Position numbers and translations under genes: made by a program
Shown: positions 25,872 to 35,541 of the stretch, piece by piece
Layout of the letters: every line of letters begins with the position of its first letter
Numbering within the stretch: the stretch's first letter is position 1
Assembly: GCA_903838415.1 (NCBI GenBank)
Contig: CAILYI010000084.1
Location: 1-64,000 of the forward strand
DNA: 64,000 nucleotides
Direction of reading: 5' to 3'
Source: an uncultured Anaerolineae bacterium
Lineage (GTDB): Bacteria; Chloroflexota; Anaerolineae; Anaerolineales; Villigracilaceae
The notes under the pieces: generated by a model
What the model saw: the letters and a program-made list of their open reading frames with translations, nothing else
The model's database searches: none
What the model was told of the DNA's origin: nothing

Positions 25872-25910
25872 GCGGAACACGCAATACCAAATCAATATTG
25901 CGTGTTCCGC
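25872..25910. repeat. Intercistronic hairpin
   Basis: GCGGAACACGCAATA / TATTGCGTGTTCCGC perfect 15-bp stem, 9-nt loop. Confidence 0.88.
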
Positions 25911-25937
25911 CCTTGAAAGCGTACCTCGAAAGCCTGT

Positions 25938-26636
25938 ATGATTGAAGTCAAAAAACTTGTCAAACGATTTGGCATGAAAGCCGTTTTGCGCGGAGTGGAT
26001 TTCCAGGTTGAGCCGGGTGAATTTGTGGCTCTGTTGGGGCCCAATGGGGCCGGGAAAACCACTTTCCTGCGCATTCTGTCCTCGCTTTCGCGCCCATCCA
26101 TGGGATTGGTAAAAGTCGCCGGGTTTGCGCTCCCCGCCCATTCAGCGTCAGTCAGGCAGCGGCTGGGGGTGGTCTCGCATATGCCCCTTTTATACGGTGA
26201 TCTGACCGCCGAGGAGAATCTCCAGTTTTACGGGCGCATCTATAACATTCCCGCTTTGAATGAGCGCATCAGCGAAGTGCTGGATATGGTTGGGCTTGCC
26301 ACCCGCCGCCGCGATATGGTGCGGACGTTTTCGCGTGGCATGCAGCAGCGCCTGGCGATTGGGCGCGCGGTTCTGCATGACCCGGATGTGATGCTTTTTG
26401 ATGAACCCTATACCGGACTCGACCAGGATGCCTCGGAAATGCTCGATGGCGTGCTGAAAAACGTGGCGGCGGTTGGCCGGACGGTTGTGATGACATCCCA
26501 CGATCTCGCTCGCGCCGAAGAGCTGGCCACACGGTTCGATATTCTCTCGCGCGGTGTGATCGCCGCCTCCGCCACGCACGCGGAATTGGGCAACAGCAAT
26601 CTGCTCACTTTCTACAAACAGGCATTGGCGGGTTAG
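25938..26636 (+). CDS. ccmA: Heme exporter ATP-binding protein CcmA
   Basis: Walker A GPNGAGKTT, signature-region FSRGMQQRLAIGRAVLHDPDVMLFDEPYTGLD; followed by ccmB/ccmC. Confidence 0.92.
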   Translation: MIEVKKLVKRFGMKAVLRGVDFQVEPGEFVALLGPNGAGKTTFLRILSSLSRPSMGLVKVAGFALPAHSASVRQRLGVVSHMPLLYGDLTAEENLQFYGRIYNIPALNERISEVLDMVGLATRRRDMVRTFSRGMQQRLAIGRAVLHDPDVMLFDEPYTGLDQDASEMLDGVLKNVAAVGRTVVMTSHDLARAEELATRFDILSRGVIAASATHAELGNSNLLTFYKQALAG

Positions 26637-26639
26637 CAG

Positions 26640-27368
26640 ATGGATAAATTACCTTTGACCACCTTGCGCACACCCTTCACCAATCAGCGCCCGCAGTCCA
26701 ATTATCTGCGCGCGGTTTTGGCCATCGCCTGGAAGGATTTGGCGGCTGAACTGCGCTCGCGCGAATTGCTCTCGTCGATGCTGGTGTTTTCGTTGCTCGT
26801 AATTTTGATTTTCTACTTCGCCCTTGAGCTGGATGTGAAAGCCCGCGAGGGCATCACCGCTGGAGCGTTGTGGGTCACCTTTGCCTTTGCCGGAACGCTC
26901 GGCCTCAACCGCTCCATGGCTGTGGAAAAAGACCGCGGCTGTCTTGACGGTTTGTTGCTCGCCCCGGTCGATCGTTCCGCCATTTATTTTGGCAAGGCCA
27001 TCAGCAACCTGGCTTTTATGTTGATCGTTGAAGCCGTCGTCCTGCCAGTGTACAGCGTGATGTACAACATCAACCTGTTCAACCTGGGATTGATCGGCGT
27101 CACGCTGCTCGGTTCGGTTGGTTATATCGCCGTCGGCACGCTGCTGGCCGCCATGTCGGTGCAGACCCGCACCCGCGACGTGCTGCTGCCCATTTTGCTT
27201 TTTCCGCTTGTGATCCCTGTGCTGGTAGCCGCGGTCAAGGCCAGCAGTGGTTTCTTGTTGGCCCTGGAAATGAGCGAAATCCTGCCCTGGCTCAATATAC
27301 TGATTGTCTATGACGTGATCTTTATCGCCGTAGCATTTATGGTTTTCGATTACGTGGTGGAAGAATAG
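26640..27368 (+). CDS. ccmB: Heme exporter permease CcmB
   Basis: Polytopic; FAGTLGLNRSMAVEKDRGCLDGLLLAPVDRSAIYFGKAISN typical of CcmB. Confidence 0.93.
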   Translation: MDKLPLTTLRTPFTNQRPQSNYLRAVLAIAWKDLAAELRSRELLSSMLVFSLLVILIFYFALELDVKAREGITAGALWVTFAFAGTLGLNRSMAVEKDRGCLDGLLLAPVDRSAIYFGKAISNLAFMLIVEAVVLPVYSVMYNINLFNLGLIGVTLLGSVGYIAVGTLLAAMSVQTRTRDVLLPILLFPLVIPVLVAAVKASSGFLLALEMSEILPWLNILIVYDVIFIAVAFMVFDYVVEE

Positions 27369-27418
27369 CCACGCGAGCATCAAGCTTTATTTCAAAAATC
27401 GCAAAATAAGGAGATTCT

Positions 27419-28108
27419 ATGTCCCCTCAACCCCGAGTTTTAAAAGTATTGAACGTTCTCTCTGCGCTGCTGGTACTGGTGGCCTTCCTCATGGCGATGT
27501 TTTACGCCCCGCTTGAAAAAGTGATGGGGGAAGTCCAGCGCGTCTTTTACTTCCACGTGGCCACGGCCTGGGTGGGAATGTTGGGTTTCATCGCCGCCGC
27601 TGTCGTCGCTGTCATCTTTCTGCGCACCCAGGATCTGAAATGGGATGTGATCGGTCTCGCGGCCGTGGAAATCAGCCTGGTGTTTTTCCTAGTTGCCATC
27701 GTGCTTGGTTCGATCTGGGCGCGTCCGGCCTGGGGCACCTGGTGGACCTGGGAGCCGCGCCTGACCACCGCCGCCATTCTTGAGATGGTGTATCTGGCGT
27801 ATCTGCTCTTGCGGCAAGGCATCGAAGACCCCGATCGTCGCGCCCGTTTTGGCGCCGTCTACACCCTGTTGGGCGGATTGAGCGTACCGCTTACATTCAT
27901 CTCCATCCGTATTTTCCGCACCATTCATCCGGTGGTGATCGGCGGAGGCGGCAGCGAAAAAATGGGCATGACCGGCTCGATGGTTGCCACCATGCTGTTC
28001 AGCATTGCCGTTTTCTCGATTGTATTTGTTACGTTATTCTGGCACCGCATCCGCCTCGGACAATTCTCCGATAAAGTTGAACAACTCAAACTTAAAGTGA
28101 CACAGTAA
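27419..28108 (+). CDS. ccmC: Heme exporter CcmC
   Basis: WWD-type GSIWARPAWGTWWTWEPRLTTAAILEMVYLAYLLLR. Confidence 0.95.
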   Translation: MSPQPRVLKVLNVLSALLVLVAFLMAMFYAPLEKVMGEVQRVFYFHVATAWVGMLGFIAAAVVAVIFLRTQDLKWDVIGLAAVEISLVFFLVAIVLGSIWARPAWGTWWTWEPRLTTAAILEMVYLAYLLLRQGIEDPDRRARFGAVYTLLGGLSVPLTFISIRIFRTIHPVVIGGGGSEKMGMTGSMVATMLFSIAVFSIVFVTLFWHRIRLGQFSDKVEQLKLKVTQ

Positions 28109-28118
28109 GGAGTCTTTC

Positions 28119-28274
28119 ATGGATATCCCCAATACTTTTAACTATATGGTTGGCGGCTACGTCGTTTTCGCCGTTGTCATGCTGGTTTATATCGCCAGCC
28201 TGGTTTCGCGTTGGAACAACCTCAAACTAGAACAGCAAATGCTTGAAGAAAGTGAAATAAACAGCCACAAATAA
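28119..28274 (+). CDS. ccmD: Small CcmD-like membrane protein (51 aa, absent from supplied ORF track)
   Basis: MDIPNTFNYMVGGYVVFAVVMLVYIASLVSRWNNLKLEQQMLEESEINSHK: single TM; AAGGAG upstream; position right after ccmC. Confidence 0.75.
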   Translation: MDIPNTFNYMVGGYVVFAVVMLVYIASLVSRWNNLKLEQQMLEESEINSHK

Positions 28275-28321
28275 TTCCGAATCTGCTATACTGATATAGT
28301 GGATAAGGATACTATTCTTTG

Positions 28322-29983
28322 ATGGTGCTACAGCTTTTTACGAGACGGACGCTGCCGTTTTTTGCCGCTTTGGGATTGGTGCTGTTATCAGTGCTTTTGT
28401 CCTCCCCCCGAACGGTGAGTGCGGCTGCGCCTGCACCCTTGCCGTCTCCGGAAGGCCCGGATCGTTTCACCAGCATGGTAGTGGATATTACCCTGCACGA
28501 ATGGTGGCTTGCCGCCTGGAGAGATAATTCAGTCGCCTGCTCCTTTTTTGTCGATCACGAAGGCCTGCCCGACTATACCGACATCTTTTCGGCCTGCGGA
28601 CAGGACCTGTACAACGAATGGGTCGCTTACTCCACTCCTTGTGGCGCTGAAGACATCAACACCTGCCCGGGTTACTACTTTGTTGAAGTTTCCAGCAAAC
28701 CCTCCACGCGTGATGTGACCGTGAAACTGCCTCCACCCCAGGTCTGGGTTTCCCTGGAAGATTGTGAGCTAGATTCCGATGGCTGGTGTATTACACAGCC
28801 ATCGTTGGTTTTAACCGGCGAGGAGCCGCTGCCTAACGAATCCATCACGGCGATCAGCGGTACCGTCGGTAATGATTCTTTCACCTGCAGCGAAAATCCC
28901 TGCAAATTCAAGCTTGATGCAACCAAACCGGAAGGCATCCGCCTGAAATTCTGGGTATATTCCACTCACGGCGATTCCAGCCAGGTTTTTGATGCGCTGG
29001 TGCGCGTGCTTGGCGATCAAAACGATCAGCGTTTGACTCCGCGCTGGTATGTGAACGTGATCTCCCAGCAATGGCAGGGCCCTCCGATCGCATCCTGCGC
29101 CGCCGCTTGGGAAGCTTTTCCGCCGCCCGGAGATTTGCCGCAGTGGCTGACCACGCCCCAATCCAGTTCTGACTTGTACTCCAATATTCCGTACGCTTAC
29201 CTGGCCGCCAATCTGATCTCTGAGGGCGCGGTGGATGTCACTAGCTGCGGTGATGATGGTTTGCTTCCCGATGGTTCTGCCAGCGCCTGTGGCATGGATT
29301 CAGCCGCTGGTGCCGTAAGTGAGTGGCAGAATCGCTTTGACAATTTGATTTTCTCCGTTGCGCAGGATAGCAGCGTCCCGGCGCAGCTGCTCAAAAACCT
29401 GTTCAGCCGCGAGAGCCAGTTTTGGCCCGGCGTAATCCATAACGGGCAGGATGTGGGCCTGGGCCAAATGACCGAAGGCGGCGCAGATACAACCCTGCTC
29501 TGGAATCCATCTTTTTATCAACAATTCTGCCCCCTGGTGTTGGACCAAAATGCTTGCGAAGCCAATGGTTTTGCAAACCTGACGCCGGAGCGGCAAAATA
29601 TGTTGCGCGGCGCGCTCGTCAGCAGCGTGGATGCGCGCTGTGCTGACTGTCCGCTTGGCCTGGATCTTTCGCGCGCCAATTTCAGCGTGGATGTGTTTGC
29701 CCATACCCTGCTGGCCAACTGTGAACAGGCCGGGAAAATCGTGGCGGATGTCACCGGGAAAGAACCGGGGCTGACCGTTGACTATGAAACGATGTGGCGC
29801 TTCACGCTGGTCAACTACAATGCCGGGTCCGGCTGTCTGGCAATCGCAATAAATCAGGCTTATAACCCCGCGGCAGAGACTCCGCTGGATTGGACTGGAG
29901 CCGCGGGCATTCTGGATCAAGCTTGCCCCGGTTCCGTCGGTTACGTGGACGATATCAGCCGCGGAACTGAATCATCTCCGTAG
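28322..29983 (+). CDS. Secreted lytic transglycosylase-like protein
   Basis: Signal peptide; LLKNLFSRESQFWPGVIHNGQDVGLGQMTEGGADTTL resembles an SLT/lysozyme-like active-site region. Confidence 0.6.
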   Translation: MVLQLFTRRTLPFFAALGLVLLSVLLSSPRTVSAAAPAPLPSPEGPDRFTSMVVDITLHEWWLAAWRDNSVACSFFVDHEGLPDYTDIFSACGQDLYNEWVAYSTPCGAEDINTCPGYYFVEVSSKPSTRDVTVKLPPPQVWVSLEDCELDSDGWCITQPSLVLTGEEPLPNESITAISGTVGNDSFTCSENPCKFKLDATKPEGIRLKFWVYSTHGDSSQVFDALVRVLGDQNDQRLTPRWYVNVISQQWQGPPIASCAAAWEAFPPPGDLPQWLTTPQSSSDLYSNIPYAYLAANLISEGAVDVTSCGDDGLLPDGSASACGMDSAAGAVSEWQNRFDNLIFSVAQDSSVPAQLLKNLFSRESQFWPGVIHNGQDVGLGQMTEGGADTTLLWNPSFYQQFCPLVLDQNACEANGFANLTPERQNMLRGALVSSVDARCADCPLGLDLSRANFSVDVFAHTLLANCEQAGKIVADVTGKEPGLTVDYETMWRFTLVNYNAGSGCLAIAINQAYNPAAETPLDWTGAAGILDQACPGSVGYVDDISRGTESSP

Positions 29984-30028
29984 GCTATTGGCATAAAAAG
30001 TCAAATCTCATTAGAAGAATGGCCCTTT

Positions 30029-30060
30029 CGAGTTGGATAATGATCCAGCTCGTCTTTTTT
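30029..30060 (+). terminator. Intrinsic terminator
   Basis: CGAGTTGGAT-AATG-ATCCAGCTCG followed by TCTTTTTT. Confidence 0.75.
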
Positions 30061-30186
30061 AAGCAAATGGTCACACCACTTCGTGATAAACGTTACTAAT
30101 AAGATTATTCAGAGTTGCTTATACTATAGGGTAATCTCATTGTATTTTCTGATATACCTTTATTGGAGCTTCGGAGGGATGACCCA

Positions 30187-31131
30187 ATGGTGAATGTGCA
30201 TGAAATAAAAGTGTTTGTTACCGCAGCAGAAGAACTAAACTTCAGCCGTGCCGCGCAGCGATTGCATCTTTCGCAATCAGCTGTCAGTCAGAATATTCAG
30301 GCCATTGAACGGACCTACCAGGTGGAGTTGTTTGTGCGCCATGGGCGCTCGGTGCAGTTGAGTGAAGCTGGTCTGGCAATTTTGCCGATGGCGCGCGAAA
30401 TGCTCAGTGCGGCGCGCTTGTTGGAAGATGTGCTGGTTAATGTCAATGGCGATGTGGCGGGAGAACTGGCGATTGGTTGCGCGACAACTTCAGGTCGTTA
30501 CTTCATTCCAAATCTGTTGGCATCGTTTCAGCGTGATTTTCCTCATGTACGCACGCGCGTCGGCTTGATGTCACGGCATGCCGTCATGGATGGCGTGCTC
30601 GACCAGACATTGAACCTGGGTGTGGTCGGTCGCTGCGTGGAACATCGCGAAATTGAATGCCAGCCGATCTTTGAAGATCGGGTGGTTTTGATCGTGCCTG
30701 CCAATCATCCCTGGGCCAATTTGAAACAGGTTAAACCGGCCGATGTTTTGGAACAACCCTTCATCAGCCGCGAGTCCGCTTCCGGCACATTTGAGATGTT
30801 GTTCGACAAAATGCGCGCCCACGGAATTGATCCCGATAACTTTAATGTCGTCATGCAGTTGGGTGACGCCGAGGCCGTCCAAATGGCCGTCGAAAATGGG
30901 ATCGGTATCACCTTCATTTCTGAGATGATGGCCGCCCGCAGCCTGGCGCTGGGACGCGTCAAAAAAGTGGAAGTGGAAGGGTTCAGCTTAACCCAGCCGG
31001 TCTTCATGATCCGCCACGTGGCCAGGGTTTTCACTCGCGCCGAGGCCAAACTATGGGAGTATGTCCAACTGCATCGTGTTGAACTGACGGCTGATTTGTT
31101 GCACAATCTGGCAAACGTGACGCCCGCTTAG
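30187..31131 (+). CDS. LysR-family transcriptional regulator
   Basis: N-terminal HTH MVNVHEIKVFVTAAEELNFSRAAQRLHLSQSAVSQNIQAIERTYQVELFVRHGRSVQLSEAG. Confidence 0.94.
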   Translation: MVNVHEIKVFVTAAEELNFSRAAQRLHLSQSAVSQNIQAIERTYQVELFVRHGRSVQLSEAGLAILPMAREMLSAARLLEDVLVNVNGDVAGELAIGCATTSGRYFIPNLLASFQRDFPHVRTRVGLMSRHAVMDGVLDQTLNLGVVGRCVEHREIECQPIFEDRVVLIVPANHPWANLKQVKPADVLEQPFISRESASGTFEMLFDKMRAHGIDPDNFNVVMQLGDAEAVQMAVENGIGITFISEMMAARSLALGRVKKVEVEGFSLTQPVFMIRHVARVFTRAEAKLWEYVQLHRVELTADLLHNLANVTPA

Positions 31132-31249
31132 GCGCAATCGTCATAGGTACCTTGGCATGCAATGGCTTTGATTGAATTACGGCAGTCTCCGCAGCACAGC
31201 GAGATTGCCGTTTCACTTTTGCGCACCCGAACCAACCATAGGAGACAGT

Positions 31250-33247
31250 ATGCTGACCCTCGTTGAAAAAATTCTGTTCGCTTTGGCAGTGGTGATTTCG
31301 TTGTATTTCACCTGGAAAGGCGTTGAACGCATCATCAAAAATATTGCCAGTGGCAGCGGAAAACCCGATTGGAATGTCGTAACGCGCAAAGCCGGTGGCG
31401 CAATCATCAATTTCTTCACTTTTCAGCCGGTCTTTCGCTTTCGACTGATCCCGAGTATTTTGCATGGCCTGATCGGTTGGGGTTTTATCTCCTTTTTGCT
31501 GATCAATCTGGGAGATTTAATTTACGCTTACACTGGCTGGCGTTTACTGAACAATACCGGGATTTTTGGCGACTTATACCGTTTCCTGGCGGATTTCGTC
31601 AATGTGGCGATTTTGGTGGGGGTCGTGGCGATGGCGGTGCGCCGGTTTATCATCCGCCCCGCAACGCTTTCCACGCGCGCGACGACTTTACTCGACCCGC
31701 AGGCGCGATTCGGCATCAACCGCGATTCCGCCATCGTGGCGGGATTTATCTTCCTGCACAACTCCGGCCGTTTGTTGGGCGAATCCTTCAATGTGGCGTT
31801 GAGCGGTCACGCTGACAGTTGGCAACCGTTCATTTCAACGCTGGCCAGGCTGTGGGCGGGGACGAATGAGACAACCCTGGTGGCGGGGGAACATGTCATG
31901 TTCTGGCTGTCGATCGGTGCGGTGGTGGCCTTCCTGCCTTATTTCCCTTATTCAAAACATCTTCACCTGTTTTTTGCGCCGATTAATTTTGCGCTGAAAC
32001 CCGAGCGAAAATCGATCGGGCAGTTGAGCTTTGTAAATCTGGACGATCAGTCGATTGAGCAGTTTGGCGCGGCCAAAGTCAGCGATTTGGGCTACGAGCA
32101 AATCATCGATTCGTATGCCTGCATCATGTGTTTCCGCTGCCAGGAAGTTTGCCCGGCCTATAACACCGGCAAGCTGCTCTCTCCGGCGGCGCTGGAAATC
32201 AACAAACGCTACAATTTCAATCATGGCGGCGGGACGGACCGGCCGCTGAGCGAACTGATCAGCGAAGAAGCGGTCTGGGCCTGCACCTCCTGCGGCGCCT
32301 GTGTGGACATTTGCCCGGTGGGAAATGAGCCGATGCGCGATATTCTCGATATTCGTCGCAACCTGGCGATGATGGAAAGCGCCTTCCCGAAGCAGTTCGA
32401 AACGGCTTTCCGCGGCATGGAACGCAACATGAATCCGTGGAATGTGCCGCAGGCCGACCGCATGAAGTGGGCGGCGGGCTTGAACGTGCCGACCATTGAG
32501 CAGAATCCCGAACCGGAGATTTTGTGGTGGGTGGGCTGTGCCCCGGCGACGGATGCGCGCGCGCAGAAAACGGCGCAGGCTTTTGCAAAGATTTTGAACG
32601 CGGCTGGAGTCAATTATGCCGTTTTGGGCAAGAACGAATCCTGCACCGGCGATTCGGCCCGCCGCGCCGGGCGCGAGGACATTTTCTTTGGGCTGGCGAT
32701 GGGCAACGTGGAGTTGTTGAACGAAGTCAAGCCACAGCGCATTGTGACCACCTGCCCACACTGCCTGCACACCATCAAGAACGAATATCCGGCCTTTGGC
32801 GGCAACTATGAAGTAATTCATCATACCCAGCTGATCAACGAACTGGTGGGTGCGGGGAAAATCCAGTTATCGGAGGCCGCTGACGAAACTGCCCAGGGCA
32901 AAACGGTGACTTTCCACGATCCGTGTTATCTGGGGCGGCACAACGGCGTGATTGACGCGCCGCGCGTGGCGCTCAAATCTGCCGGGCTGGCGACGGTGGA
33001 AATGCCGCGCAACAGCGCAAAATCATTCTGCTGCGGCGCAGGCGGCGCGCAAATGTGGAAGGAAGAAGAAGCGGGCACGGGCAAGGTCAATAACGTGCGC
33101 TTTGCCGAGGCTAAAGCCAGCGGCGCGGAAATGCTCGCCGTTGGCTGTCCGTTCTGCCTGACGATGATGGAAGATGCATCGAAGGCCGATAACACGTCCA
33201 TGCAGGTGCGGGATGTGGCCGAGTTGGTGGCGGCGAGATTGAAATAA
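31250..33247 (+). CDS. Fe-S oxidoreductase: NarI-like membrane domain + 2x4Fe-4S + CCG domains (HdrD/GlpC-like)
   Basis: N-terminal TM region; CIMCFRCQEVCPAY and CTSCGACVDICPVG; CCG-type motifs DPCYLGRHNGVIDAPR...SFCCGAGG. Confidence 0.9.
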   Translation: MLTLVEKILFALAVVISLYFTWKGVERIIKNIASGSGKPDWNVVTRKAGGAIINFFTFQPVFRFRLIPSILHGLIGWGFISFLLINLGDLIYAYTGWRLLNNTGIFGDLYRFLADFVNVAILVGVVAMAVRRFIIRPATLSTRATTLLDPQARFGINRDSAIVAGFIFLHNSGRLLGESFNVALSGHADSWQPFISTLARLWAGTNETTLVAGEHVMFWLSIGAVVAFLPYFPYSKHLHLFFAPINFALKPERKSIGQLSFVNLDDQSIEQFGAAKVSDLGYEQIIDSYACIMCFRCQEVCPAYNTGKLLSPAALEINKRYNFNHGGGTDRPLSELISEEAVWACTSCGACVDICPVGNEPMRDILDIRRNLAMMESAFPKQFETAFRGMERNMNPWNVPQADRMKWAAGLNVPTIEQNPEPEILWWVGCAPATDARAQKTAQAFAKILNAAGVNYAVLGKNESCTGDSARRAGREDIFFGLAMGNVELLNEVKPQRIVTTCPHCLHTIKNEYPAFGGNYEVIHHTQLINELVGAGKIQLSEAADETAQGKTVTFHDPCYLGRHNGVIDAPRVALKSAGLATVEMPRNSAKSFCCGAGGAQMWKEEEAGTGKVNNVRFAEAKASGAEMLAVGCPFCLTMMEDASKADNTSMQVRDVAELVAARLK

Positions 33248-33261
33248 TTCCCCAAAAACAG

Positions 33262-33304
33262 AAACGGAGCGCGCAACCTGTTTGTCAGGTTGCGCGCTCC
33301 GTTT
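33262..33304. terminator. Bidirectional terminator
   Basis: AAACGGAGCGCGCAACCTG / CAGGTTGCGCGCTCCGTTT perfect 19-bp stem, 5-nt loop. Confidence 0.92.
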
Positions 33305-33315
33305 TTATATCCAAA

Positions 33316-34554
33316 TCATAGCGCCTGCGCCAGTTTTTCACCAAATTCGGCGGGCTGGCTTTTTTCAATGACCAGGTCGTGGGCTTTGTGGAAATCCATG
33401 AAATCGCGCAGGGCGGCGGCCACGTCAGAAACCAGTTCCTCGTCCGGTTCGATGCCAGGTTCGAGATAAAGCGCCTTGAGCCGCCAAAGGCCGGTTTTCC
33501 GTTCCAGCTTGGGGTCGAAGCGCCCCACCAGACGGTCTTTGTGCAAAATTGGCAGGCAGAAGTAGCCGTAGACGCGCTTTTCAGCGGGATAATACGCTTC
33601 CAGCCGCTGACGGAAGCCCCAGAAAGCCTCGTCGCGGCCCTGCGCCCACCACAAATTGTCAAACGGATTCAGAAAAGTCGTCCGCTGCGGGCGGATTTCG
33701 CCAGCGGCGGCTTTTTCCAATAAATCCAGCTGCGTGTGGTGGACGATGAGCGTTTTCTCACCGGCCAGGGTTTCGCCCTGCACCTCCAGCAGTGTGCCAG
33801 CCTTGACCAATTCGGCGATCAGCGGGCGCGCTTTGCCCAGCTTCATCCAGGTGTAATCGGCGGCGTTGCGCGGAAAACTGATCCCCAGCGCTTTTGCGCC
33901 GCGTTCCAGCCAGAAACGGTCGCGTTCTTCGGCGGTCGGCTCAGTTTGATCGACCCAGGCGGGCAAAACCCGTCCGGTTAAATCGTAAACGCGCTGAAAA
34001 TTGACTCGCTTGGCGATCATTAACTCGCCAAAGCTGAAAAGGTGTTCCAGCGCCATTTTTTCGGGCCGCCAGTTCCACCAGGTGCCGTGCTGAAGTTTTT
34101 CGCCATCAATGCTGCTGGCGCGCAGCCCGCCTTCCGCGCGGATGCGCTCCAGGATACCCGCCATCAACTCGCGGTTGCCGGGACTGGCATTCCATTCGGT
34201 GTACCAGCGATGTCCATTCTCGCGCAGGTGACGCTGCTGCGGCATCTGGTAGCGATATTCGTGCATCGGGAGATAGCAGGCGGCGTGGTACCAGCCTTCG
34301 AAAACCTGTCGATTCTCAGCGTCAAAGGCCAGATTGTCAAAAATGGATTGGGGATAATTGCCGTGCCTGGACCAAATCGTGACGTAATGGGCGCGCGCTA
34401 CCATCTGGAGTGTGTCGATCTGGACTGCCCCGAGCCGGTCTACCGTTTCGAAAACGGAATCAGGGCTGGGGGCGGGCTCTGCTCCATTGGCGGTATCCAG
34501 TCCAGTGGCGTGTAAGGCCAGGGCGCGCAGGGCGGACAAAGGGTAAACCGTCAT
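33316..34554 (-). CDS. Winged-helix DNA-binding protein (YcaQ/HTH_42 family)
   Basis: VDRLGAVQIDTLQMVARAHYVTIWSRHGNY...HAACYLPMHEYRYQMPQQ...LNPFDNLWW typical of the family. Confidence 0.82.
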   Translation of the reverse strand: MTVYPLSALRALALHATGLDTANGAEPAPSPDSVFETVDRLGAVQIDTLQMVARAHYVTIWSRHGNYPQSIFDNLAFDAENRQVFEGWYHAACYLPMHEYRYQMPQQRHLRENGHRWYTEWNASPGNRELMAGILERIRAEGGLRASSIDGEKLQHGTWWNWRPEKMALEHLFSFGELMIAKRVNFQRVYDLTGRVLPAWVDQTEPTAEERDRFWLERGAKALGISFPRNAADYTWMKLGKARPLIAELVKAGTLLEVQGETLAGEKTLIVHHTQLDLLEKAAAGEIRPQRTTFLNPFDNLWWAQGRDEAFWGFRQRLEAYYPAEKRVYGYFCLPILHKDRLVGRFDPKLERKTGLWRLKALYLEPGIEPDEELVSDVAAALRDFMDFHKAHDLVIEKSQPAEFGEKLAQAL

Positions 34555-34561
34555 TTTTATC

Positions 34562-35464
34562 CTATTTCAAAAACAACAAGGCTACGCCGCCGATCGCCAC
34601 CAGTGTTCCGGCGACAGACTGCCAGCCAAAGCGTTCTTTGAACACAAAATAGCTGATCGGCAGCATGAATACCGGCGGCAGCGCCATCAGCGTGGAGGCG
34701 ACGCCAACTTCGGCGTGCTGGATGGCCAGCAGTGAAGACGAAACGCCGATCACCGGGCCAAACAACGCTCCAAAAGCGGCCCAACCCAAACCGCTCGGGT
34801 GCTCACGGGCAGCGTTTACCGTACTGCCGACCTGTTTCTGGAAAATGGCGGTGATCCATAAAAATAGGATGGCGGCCGTCATGCGGATGACCGTCCCAGC
34901 GAAGGGCGGAAAATTGCCCGACATGCCTTGTTTGGAAAGCACCAATCCGCCCGCCTGCCCCATAGCGGCGAAAATGCCGAATAAAACGCCGCGTATGGAA
35001 AGCCGGGCGTGTTCCTCGCCCGCTTGCAGCTCCGGGCGGGTCAGCACCACCCAGCCGATACCCACCAGTGTGATAAACATGCCCACAAACTGCATGGCCT
35101 TCAGGTTTTCACCGAAAAACATCCAGGCAATCGCCGCGCTGAAAATGGGGGCCAGGCTGAGCAGCAGCAGCCCAATCCGTGGGCCCACCAGCTGATAGGA
35201 GCGGAATAAAAACGCATCGCCAATGGCGAGCCCAACAATGCCGGAAAACATCAGCCAGAACCAGCGCGTCGGCCCGGCGTTGAACGGAATTGGCTGTCCA
35301 TACAGCAGGCCGTTAATCAGCAGTAAGGCCAAGAATGCCAACGTCACACGGACGCGATTGATGACTTGTGAACTAAACTGGCGCCCAGCCAGGGAAAAGC
35401 CGATCGCTGATAATGACCAGCAAAAGGAGGTAAAGAGTGCCGCGATTTCACCGATGAAAGTCAT
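34562..35464 (-). CDS. EamA-type DMT transporter
   Basis: Ten-TM EamA pattern, two repeats; ATG at 35464 (MTFIGEIAALFTSFCWS). Confidence 0.88.
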   Translation of the reverse strand: MTFIGEIAALFTSFCWSLSAIGFSLAGRQFSSQVINRVRVTLAFLALLLINGLLYGQPIPFNAGPTRWFWLMFSGIVGLAIGDAFLFRSYQLVGPRIGLLLLSLAPIFSAAIAWMFFGENLKAMQFVGMFITLVGIGWVVLTRPELQAGEEHARLSIRGVLFGIFAAMGQAGGLVLSKQGMSGNFPPFAGTVIRMTAAILFLWITAIFQKQVGSTVNAAREHPSGLGWAAFGALFGPVIGVSSSLLAIQHAEVGVASTLMALPPVFMLPISYFVFKERFGWQSVAGTLVAIGGVALLFLK

Positions 35465-35541
35465 TGTTCTCCTCAAAAAGCAAGCCGGGAGCACCGCTCC
35501 CGGCAAGAGTATATCCGAAAATCCAGGCCTGAATTTTGATT

